Source: Thermatribacter velox
Lineage (GTDB): Bacteria > Atribacterota > Atribacteria > Atribacterales > Thermatribacteraceae
Direction: 5' to 3'
NCBI RefSeq assembly: GCF_038396615.1
Contig: NZ_CP121689.1
Location: 1,376,001-1,440,000 of the forward strand
Length of the DNA stretch: 64,000 nucleotides
Part shown: piece after piece, positions 58,416 through 64,000 of the stretch
Layout: each line of letters opens with the position of its first letter
Numbering within the stretch: position 1 is the stretch's first letter
Position numbers and translations under genes: made by a program
The notes under the pieces: generated by a model
Seen by the model: only the letters and a program-made list of their open reading frames with translations
What the model was told of the DNA's origin: nothing
Database searches by the model: none

Positions 58416-59981
58416 TCAGGTAGAAAACCGTTTCCCTCCTTCTTTGCTTGAAACCTCGTGCATCAAATCCCGCAAAGCAAAATAGCTACGGACATATTTA
58501 TCATAGTAAAAACGGTAAATCTCATGGTGATTCTGGTTGGGATAAATCTGCCCAGAGACTTTGACCATCCTTAAGGTGGCATCGGCAATGCTTTCAAAAA
58601 AGCCACTCCCATAAGCGGCAAAAATCGCGGTGCCCAGAACGCTGGTTTCCTCAACAGTGGTCAGATAAATGGGTATGTTGGTTACGTCAGCGTGAATTTG
58701 GAGCCAGAGCTTGCTTTTTGCTCCGCTTCCACTGGCATAGACCTCTTGAACTTCAAAGCCGTCTCTGGCCAGAGTTTCCAGGATGTGATAGGTACCAAAA
58801 GCCGTACCTTCGTAAACCGCCCTCAGGATGTGGGCTTTAGTGTGGCTCAAAGACAACCCCCATATGGCTCCCCTGGCCAGCGGGTCCTGGTAGGGGCTTC
58901 GGTTGCCCTGAAAGTAATCAATCACGATTAAACCATCAGCGCCGGGGTTTACTTGGGCGGCAATTCTGTCCAGTGCTACAAAGAGGTCTTCTCCAACTTC
59001 ACAGGCTTCACGGCACTCTTCAGGCGCAAAGTTTTCTCCAAACCATTTGATGATCGAACCGGTGGAGCTTTGACCACCTTCAAGAATCCACAGACCGGGG
59101 ACTACTGCTTCGTAATACGGTCCCCAGATACCAGAGCTGAAAATCGGGTGTTCGGAAACAGCCATGTGGCAGGTAGAAGGCCCGATAACCAGAGCCAGCC
59201 GCTGGGGATGCACTACGTCAAGGCCTACCATTGCGGCGTAAGCATCGATACCGCCTTGGATAACTGGAATGCCGGGTGTAAGACCCAGTTCGTACGCGGC
59301 GTGCTTAGTAAGCTCTCCGACTGGCTGCCCAACTGCAAGGAGTTCGCGGGGCCACTTATCCAGAATTTCTTCAAATCGTAGTTCTCTTAAAAGGGAAACT
59401 GGCCAACCACCCTCAGTAGGGCAGTAGTTCCACTTGCAAATTGCGTTGTTGAGTGAAGTAACCCAGCGATTGGTTAATTTGAAAACCATCCAGTTCTGGC
59501 ACTCTACAATCAGGTCTGCGTTGGCGAAAACTTCAGGCAGGTTCTCCTTAATCCACAGTGCTTTGGGAATCATCCATTCTGGGGATTCATGACCCCCAGC
59601 ATAACGTAAGATGGGGTTTTGGGTAGCGTTAATCCTTTCTGCCTGCTCAAAAGCTCTGACATCCATCCACATGATAGCCCGATACTTGGGGTTACCGAAG
59701 CGGTCCACTGGCAGGACGGTGCAGGAAACGGCACTAACCGAGATGGCTGCAATATCCTCAGGGCGCACTTCCCCCTCAAAAATGCAACGCCTTACTGTGT
59801 CTTGAGCTGCCTTCCACCAGTCGAGAGGGTCCTGTTCAGCCCAGCCAGGTCGAGGGTGATACTCTGGATAGGAATAAAAGGACATAGCCACCACGTTGCC
59901 ACGCAGGTCAAAAATTCCACTCTGTAGCCCCTGGGTACCAACCACAATTCCCAAAAAGTACGGAGGCCCAACTTCCGGCAT
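58416..59981 (-). CDS. FGGY-family carbohydrate kinase with altered phosphate motif
   Basis: Sugar kinase of the ribulokinase/xylulokinase/AI-2 kinase superfamily, 521 residues. C-terminal features are well kept: QGGIDAYAAMVGL with the catalytic Asp, GPSTCHMAVSE, EGGQSSTGSIIKW, ASGSGAKSKLWLQIHADV, PIYLTTVEETSVLGTAI. The first phosphate motif is not: it reads GIVVGTQGLQSG, with Val where the Mg-binding Asp and Gln where the phosphate-binding Arg of glycerol kinase (D10, R17) are expected. ATG 59981 has GGGAGG 7 bases ahead. Substrate is unknown; neighbours suggest pentose or nucleoside-derived sugars. Confidence 0.82.
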   Translation of the reverse strand: MPEVGPPYFLGIVVGTQGLQSGIFDLRGNVVAMSFYSYPEYHPRPGWAEQDPLDWWKAAQDTVRRCIFEGEVRPEDIAAISVSAVSCTVLPVDRFGNPKYRAIMWMDVRAFEQAERINATQNPILRYAGGHESPEWMIPKALWIKENLPEVFANADLIVECQNWMVFKLTNRWVTSLNNAICKWNYCPTEGGWPVSLLRELRFEEILDKWPRELLAVGQPVGELTKHAAYELGLTPGIPVIQGGIDAYAAMVGLDVVHPQRLALVIGPSTCHMAVSEHPIFSSGIWGPYYEAVVPGLWILEGGQSSTGSIIKWFGENFAPEECREACEVGEDLFVALDRIAAQVNPGADGLIVIDYFQGNRSPYQDPLARGAIWGLSLSHTKAHILRAVYEGTAFGTYHILETLARDGFEVQEVYASGSGAKSKLWLQIHADVTNIPIYLTTVEETSVLGTAIFAAYGSGFFESIADATLRMVKVSGQIYPNQNHHEIYRFYYDKYVRSYFALRDLMHEVSSKEGGKRFST

Positions 59982-60010
59982 TCTAAAACCTCCCATCCCT
60001 CCAAAAGGGG

Positions 60011-60016
60011 TATAAT
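60011..60016 (+). promoter_or_regulatory. TATAAT box immediately upstream of the Mut7-C gene
   Basis: A perfect -10 TATAAT ends 9 bases before the ATG at 60026, and no Shine-Dalgarno lies between them, so the transcript would be nearly leaderless. No convincing -35 is seen at the usual distance. It lies in the 44-base divergent gap from the FGGY kinase. Confidence 0.45.
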
Positions 60017-60025
60017 AATTCTGCC

Positions 60026-60484
60026 ATGGTTAAATTTATCGTTGACTGCATGCTGGGTAAGCTGGCGCGATGGCTAAGGATTAGCGGTTACGATACTCTT
60101 TATGTACGCTATCTTTCTGATCAGAAAATAATAGCTCTTGCCCGCTTTGAGAAAAGATTCATTCTTACTCGGGACCGCGAGATGCAGCGTCTGGAACCAA
60201 ACCTGGTGTGTCTTATTGAATCTCTTTCTCTTCAGGAACAACTTCAAGAGGTTTTTGAACGTTTTAGATTGTCTCCCAGGCTCGACGAATCACGCTGTCC
60301 CCACTGCAACGAAGTGCTGGTGCCAATCAGCCGTGACCAGGCTAAAAAGCACATTCCTCTTTTTGTATATCAAAGTTTCGATAAGTTTACCCAATGCCCT
60401 TCCTGTCAGAGGGTATACTGGCCAGGAACGCACTGGCAGAAGATTACCCATCTCTGCCAGTGCGTAGCCAACAAATCAGAATAA
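60026..60484 (+). CDS. Mut7-C RNase-domain (PIN-like) protein with zinc ribbon
   Basis: Member of the Mut7-C (DUF82) family. The 152-residue protein starts KFIVDCMLGKLARWLRISGYD with Asp7 as part of the predicted nuclease site, continues with LTRDREMQRL (TRD at 48-50), and has a zinc ribbon built from C91-x2-C94 and C124-x2-C127. Family members are predicted RNases; no partner is indicated. It is a lone plus-strand gene whose stop abuts the pgk stop without a single base between, so the two mRNAs must overlap or end precisely. Confidence 0.82.
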   Translation: MVKFIVDCMLGKLARWLRISGYDTLYVRYLSDQKIIALARFEKRFILTRDREMQRLEPNLVCLIESLSLQEQLQEVFERFRLSPRLDESRCPHCNEVLVPISRDQAKKHIPLFVYQSFDKFTQCPSCQRVYWPGTHWQKITHLCQCVANKSE

Positions 60485-61678
60485 CTACTTATCAAGAAGC
60501 GCCTCCACTCCGGGGAGCTTTTTGCCCTCAACAAACTCCAGTGATGCCCCTCCTCCAGTTGAAATATGGGTGATTTTATCCTCAACCCCTGCTTTCTTAA
60601 TTGCTGCGATGGTGTCTCCACCACCAACAATGGTAACTGCACCGCTTGCAGCTACCTTTTTGGCAATTTCGATGGTTCCTTTAGCAAATGCATCCACTTC
60701 AAAGAGCCCCAGCGGTCCATTCCAGAAAATGGTTTTTGCTCCTGCTATGAAGCGTCCGAACTTTTCTACGGTTTCAGGACCAATATCAAAGCCACCCATG
60801 TCAGGGGGAATTTGATTCCATTTTACCACTTGAGTAGGCACCCCTTCTTTGCCTTCCGGGGCAACCACAAAATCCTCAGGAAGTTCAAAGGTTACCTTCA
60901 GCTCTTTTGCCTTATCCATGATTTTCCTGGCTTCTTCAATCATGGACTCTTCAAGGAGAGAGGTACCCACTTCATAACCCATGGCTTTGATGAAAGTATA
61001 GGACATGCCTCCGCCTATAAGCAGGATGTCGACTTTCTCAAGTAGTTTCCGGATAACACCAATTTTGCTTGAGACTTTTGCTCCACCCAGGATGGCCAAG
61101 AATGGCCGGTCAGGATTATTGAGCTTCTCACCCAGCACCTGAAGCTCTTTTTCCATAAGAAATCCTGCATAAGCAGGGAGAAACTTAGCGACCACAGCGG
61201 TTGAAGCATGAGCACGGTGGGCAGTGCCAAAGGCGTCGTTGACATAGATGTCAGCCAGTTTGGCAAGCTGGCGGGCGAACTCCTCATCGCCAGCCTCCTC
61301 TTCAGGGTAAAAGCGAACGTTTTCAAGGAGCAATACTTCTCCCTCTTTCAGCTCAGTTACTGCTTTTTCCACTTCTTCCCCAATGCACTGGTTTACTTTG
61401 TGCACCTTCTTCCCCAGGAGCTTCTCCAGTTCCCGGGCTACAGGGTCCATGCGTAGCTCTTCCTTAACTTTACCCTTGGGTCTTCCCAGATGGGAAACCA
61501 GTATAACCTTAGCACCATTTTCAAGCAAGTATTTAATGGTGGGCAGACTGCTCACAATACGTGTATTATCGGTAACTTCTCCTTTTTCGTTGAGTGGCAC
61601 GTTGAAGTCTACCCGTACCAGCACTCTCTTACCCTGAAGCTCCTCTTTGCTAAGGTCCTTTATGGTTTTTTTGTTCAT
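60485..61678 (-). CDS. pgk: Phosphoglycerate kinase
   Basis: Glycolytic kinase that makes ATP from 1,3-bisphosphoglycerate. The 397-residue protein has [61 protein letters not shown], and [13 protein letters not shown] near the C-terminus. ATG 61678 has GGAGG 8 bases ahead. Neither gap nor tpi flank it, which is unusual for Firmicutes-like genomes. It lies 32 bases after a small CBS protein. Confidence 0.97.
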   Translation of the reverse strand: MNKKTIKDLSKEELQGKRVLVRVDFNVPLNEKGEVTDNTRIVSSLPTIKYLLENGAKVILVSHLGRPKGKVKEELRMDPVARELEKLLGKKVHKVNQCIGEEVEKAVTELKEGEVLLLENVRFYPEEEAGDEEFARQLAKLADIYVNDAFGTAHRAHASTAVVAKFLPAYAGFLMEKELQVLGEKLNNPDRPFLAILGGAKVSSKIGVIRKLLEKVDILLIGGGMSYTFIKAMGYEVGTSLLEESMIEEARKIMDKAKELKVTFELPEDFVVAPEGKEGVPTQVVKWNQIPPDMGGFDIGPETVEKFGRFIAGAKTIFWNGPLGLFEVDAFAKGTIEIAKKVAASGAVTIVGGGDTIAAIKKAGVEDKITHISTGGGASLEFVEGKKLPGVEALLDK

Positions 61679-61710
61679 GCCTCCTACCTCCTTTTATCTT
61701 TCAGTATAAA

Positions 61711-62151
61711 TCACTTACCCTTGTTTTTGAGCAAAGCGTTTAAAAAACGAGCTCGGTAAATGACACCAGCTACTTTTCCTTCTTTTATAACCGGAACAAC
61801 TTCCATGTCGGTGTTCATGAGAAAGTCAAGTACATCATCGATTTCTTCATCGGCTTCCAAGTAATCGGGATTTTCCATCATATACTCTGAAATTTCACTG
61901 GAAGCATACTCCTTCAACACTTCTTCAAAAGACCTGGAAAACGGTTTACCCAAAGCTACTTCTTTCTGGGCTTCTTCTGATACTAACTGCATGAATTTTT
62001 TGGCTGAAAAATATCCAACCAGGCGCTGCTCCAGGTCAACAACCGGCACTCCATCGATTTTTCTGCGATCCAGAAAATGGAGCACTTCGGAAAGCGGGTC
62101 GAAATCGTTTACTGTAAAAACTTCTGAAGACATAATTTCTTCAGCTAACAC
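61711..62151 (-). CDS. Small CBS-pair protein
   Basis: The 146-residue protein has two CBS motifs: AEEIMSSEVFTVNDFDPLSEVLHFL at the N-terminus with IDGVPVVD, and a second at about 90-146 (MENPDYLEADEEIDDVLDFL and VVPVIKEGKVAGVIYR). A charged insertion (55-85) separates them. No catalytic domain is attached, so it is probably a nucleotide-sensing regulator. The start is GTG 62151. It precedes pgk by 32 bases and may be co-transcribed with it. Confidence 0.8.
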   Translation of the reverse strand: MLAEEIMSSEVFTVNDFDPLSEVLHFLDRRKIDGVPVVDLEQRLVGYFSAKKFMQLVSEEAQKEVALGKPFSRSFEEVLKEYASSEISEYMMENPDYLEADEEIDDVLDFLMNTDMEVVPVIKEGKVAGVIYRARFLNALLKNKGK

Positions 62152-62185
62152 CGTTTTTGCCCCCTTTTAATTTTATCATTCCAGA

Positions 62186-62869
62186 TTACCAGAAAAACTT
62201 TTTATAGTAATAACTGCTCGCTATCATCTTACACCAGAGAGCTCCCACCAGAAAACCGCCTATATGGGCAAACCAGGCGACACCCCCTGCATTGGGCAGA
62301 GCAAAGGAAAAAACCCCATACATTATCTGCAGAAAAATCCACAAAAGCAAGAGTGTTGCAGCAGGAACACGTATGAAAGTGACGAAAAAACCAAGAAAAA
62401 CCAGGACAATAACCCGAGCGTAAGGGAAAAGCACCAGATATCCTCCCATAACTCCAGCTATGGCCCCACTCGCTCCTATTACGGGAACAGTTGAGGTGGG
62501 AAAGAGTATAGCGTGCACCAGTGCAGCAGAAAGACCACAACTCAGGTAAAAGAGGAGAAAATGAAAATGCCCCAGGAAATCCTCGACGTTGTTACCAAAA
62601 ATCCACAAATAGAGCATGTTAAAAAAAAGGTGCGCAAATCCTCCATGCAAGAACATGGAGGAAAAAATCCGGAGGTAGGAGGGTAAACCTGTCCAGAAAT
62701 GGACCTTGCCCCACAGTACTGCTGGAATCAGCCCTGCCTGGTAAACAAAAGCTTCGAGGCGGGAGCCCAGACTTAGCTCGTACAGGAAGAACAATACATT
62801 CAAAATGATGAGTGCAACCGTAACGTAAGGAAATCTACGAGTTGGTAACTCATCTCTAATCGGAATCAT
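62186..62869 (-). CDS. Rhomboid family intramembrane serine protease
   Basis: The 227-residue protein has about six to seven transmembrane helices. It has the catalytic Ser134 in GASGAIAG and His202 in AHIGGFLVG, with the HxxxN (His80, Asn84) oxyanion helix FAHLFFNMLYLW. It begins IPIRDELPTRRFPYVTVALI, as in bacterial GlpG-like rhomboids of the YqgP group, but lacks extra soluble domains. ATG 62869 has no Shine-Dalgarno; a -10-like box lies 6 bases upstream, hinting at a leaderless transcript. Confidence 0.92.
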   Translation of the reverse strand: MIPIRDELPTRRFPYVTVALIILNVLFFLYELSLGSRLEAFVYQAGLIPAVLWGKVHFWTGLPSYLRIFSSMFLHGGFAHLFFNMLYLWIFGNNVEDFLGHFHFLLFYLSCGLSAALVHAILFPTSTVPVIGASGAIAGVMGGYLVLFPYARVIVLVFLGFFVTFIRVPAATLLLLWIFLQIMYGVFSFALPNAGGVAWFAHIGGFLVGALWCKMIASSYYYKKFFW

Positions 62870-62875
62870 GCACTA

Positions 62876-62904
62876 AAAATAGCAAAAAAAGTGGCTTCAA
62901 TCAA
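62876..62904 (-). promoter_or_regulatory. Possible promoter giving leaderless rhomboid mRNA
   Basis: On the minus strand TTGATT (62904-62899) and TATTTT (62881-62876) are 17 bases apart; the -10 ends 6 bases before the rhomboid ATG. The -35 lies over the hemW stop region. Confidence 0.35.
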
Positions 62905-64000
62905 TAATTTCGGAAAAAACTTGGTTGGCAACCAGCATTCCCTTTGCAGAAAGAAAGTAACGAGAACCTTCTTTCTGCAGAAAGCCTTCTTGCAGGAGGA
63001 ATTCCATACGTTCGATTTTCTCTTTAACCAGTGCAACGGGATACCTCTGGCTAAGTATTTCAGTATCCAATCCCTCGCTGGTTCTCAAACGTAAAAATAT
63101 TTCTTCATCCAGTCTTTGGGGAAGTGAAAGGGCTTCCCGATATTCGATTGGCAAAGAGCCGTTTTCAAGATGAAAGCGGTAGTTTCTCAAATGCCTGGAA
63201 TTTCGGTGGCGTTCACCTCTCAAGTAGGACCAAGCGGCTACTCCTAAACCGAGGTATTCTTCGTTACGCCAATAGCGGAGGTTATGTTGGCACTCAAAGC
63301 CGGGTTTGGCAAAGTTGGAAATCTCATAGTGGAGGTAACCCCTTTGGATAAGCCATTCTCTGGTCCAGGAAAACCAGTTGGCCTTCTCATCATCGGAGGG
63401 GAAGCTGCGGGGATGTCTTTTTGCAAACCAAGCCATGGGGGAAGGAAAATGCAGCGAAAGCTCATAAATGGAAACATGGCAAGGCTCAAATTTGAGGAGT
63501 TCTTTCACCTCTTTTTGCCACTCAGCAAAACCCTGAAAAGGCCAGCCGTAAATGAGGTCTGCCCCCCAATTCTGAAAGCCCTGGGTGCTGAGTAACTCCA
63601 AAATAGCGTAAATGTCCTCTACTTTGCAAGCTCTCTTTGCAAAGAGCAAAAAGCGCTGATCAAAACTCTGCACACCTACTTGGATGCGGTTCACTCCTCC
63701 ACGAGCAACCTCACGGATCCAGTTCTGGTCAACGGTTCCCGGATTTACCTCGACAGTAATCTCCACTTTTCCTGAATATCTGAAGAAACGTTGAAGATAA
63801 AGCAAGAAGCTACTTATTGAGGGGGCATCGAGCAAGGAAGGAGTGCCCCCACCAAAGTAAACACTCTCTAAGACACTCCCTTCCAGTTCAAAAAATTTGA
63901 CCTTGAGCGAAAGCTCTGTGCAAACCAAGGCGAGATAGCTATTTCTGTCGTGATGCGAGCTCCAGGGATAAGAGGCGAAATCGCAATAGGTGCATTTCCC
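62897..64000 (-). CDS. hemW: HemW-like radical SAM heme chaperone, 5-prime end cut by window edge
   Basis: Coproporphyrinogen-dehydrogenase-like radical SAM protein; 367 codons are visible. Reading on to base 64000 restores KCTYCDFASYP, the last two Cys of the CxxxCxxC cluster motif, so the true start lies outside the window. Further features are VYFGGGTPSLL, ITVEVNPGTV, GVNRIQVGVQSF, ADLIYGWP, HVSIYELSL and HYEISNFAKPG, followed by a winged-helix-like C-terminal part with VANQVFSEIID. HemW proteins bind and insert heme rather than act as HemN oxidases. Confidence 0.9.
   Translation of the reverse strand, partial: GKCTYCDFASYPWSSHHDRNSYLALVCTELSLKVKFFELEGSVLESVYFGGGTPSLLDAPSISSFLLYLQRFFRYSGKVEITVEVNPGTVDQNWIREVARGGVNRIQVGVQSFDQRFLLFAKRACKVEDIYAILELLSTQGFQNWGADLIYGWPFQGFAEWQKEVKELLKFEPCHVSIYELSLHFPSPMAWFAKRHPRSFPSDDEKANWFSWTREWLIQRGYLHYEISNFAKPGFECQHNLRYWRNEEYLGLGVAAWSYLRGERHRNSRHLRNYRFHLENGSLPIEYREALSLPQRLDEEIFLRLRTSEGLDTEILSQRYPVALVKEKIERMEFLLQEGFLQKEGSRYFLSAKGMLVANQVFSEIID

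Noticed and set aside
1-64000. CRISPR arrays, insertion sequences, tRNA and rRNA genes
   Set aside because: No repeated spaced units, transposase motifs or cloverleaf-sized gaps were seen; almost all DNA is protein-coding.

Overview
This window is a dense bacterial chromosome segment made almost entirely of housekeeping genes. No insertion sequence, prophage, CRISPR array, tRNA or rRNA was seen. Gene order is strongly Firmicutes-like: xerC-hslV-hslU next to rpsB-tsf-pyrH-frr-uppS, scpA-scpB-rluB near cmk, ispH and der, aroQ-pepP-efp-asp23-nusB-ispA-tlyA-nadK-recN, alaS-ruvX-mltG, and hisS-aspS. The type IV pilus cluster, however, includes a secretin, which implies an outer membrane. With a ferredoxin-dependent 2-oxoacid oxidoreductase, a predicted iron-sulfur tryptophanyl-tRNA synthetase and HslUV, this suggests a diderm, anaerobic, probably thermophilic, deep-branching bacterium. 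Atribacterota is my best guess, but it is a low-confidence inference; Thermotogota or a diderm clostridial lineage remain possible.

Layout. From hisS (start 55052) down to uppS (cut at base 1) every gene is on the minus strand and mostly overlaps its neighbour or sits within a few tens of bases. Transcription in that direction meets: hisS-aspS; a structured RNA with its own promoter; a seven-repeat S1 protein; a PP-loop sulfurtransferase-like gene; alaS-ruvX-mltG-yqeG-aroE; a type IV pilus cluster (pilB, pilT, pilC, major pilin, pilD, minor pilins, pilM, pilN, pilO, pilP-like, secretin pilQ); aroK-aroB-aroQ; pepP, efp, asp23-like, nusB; ispA, tlyA, a membrane PD-(D/E)XK-like protein, nadK, recN; a P-loop ATPase and korDABC; a CBS-ACT protein, a Nudix hydrolase, deoB, pnp; a DHH-CBS-tRNA nucleotidyltransferase fusion, trpS; a short scpA, scpB, rluB; cobO, aroH, aroA, cmk, ispH, der; xerC-hslV-hslU; then a promoter and structured leader before rpsB-tsf-pyrH-frr-uppS.

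The right end (55-64 kb) is less uniform: mgtC and rbsK on minus; purH on plus, starting divergently from rbsK and converging on an FGGY kinase; a small plus-strand Mut7-C gene; then pgk, a CBS protein, rhomboid and hemW on minus.

Functionally the window joins translation (S1, S2, EF-Ts, EF-P, RRF, Ala/His/Asp/Trp-tRNA synthetases, tRNA 3-prime end repair), most of the shikimate pathway (aroB, aroQ, aroE, aroK, aroA) with chorismate mutase, isoprenoid and cell-wall supply (ispH, ispA, uppS, mltG), chromosome maintenance (xerC, scpAB, recN, ruvX), nucleoside and pentose salvage (pnp, deoB, rbsK, FGGY kinase), 2-oxoacid oxidation, and a complete-looking type IV pilus machine. The main oddities are the structured RNA upstream of the S1 gene, an apparent ATT start for the secretin, a ScpA lacking its N-terminal SMC-binding region, an iron-sulfur cysteine set in TrpS, a membrane-anchored nuclease-like protein, an orphan P-loop ATPase leading the kor genes, and an FGGY kinase missing two conserved phosphate-site residues.
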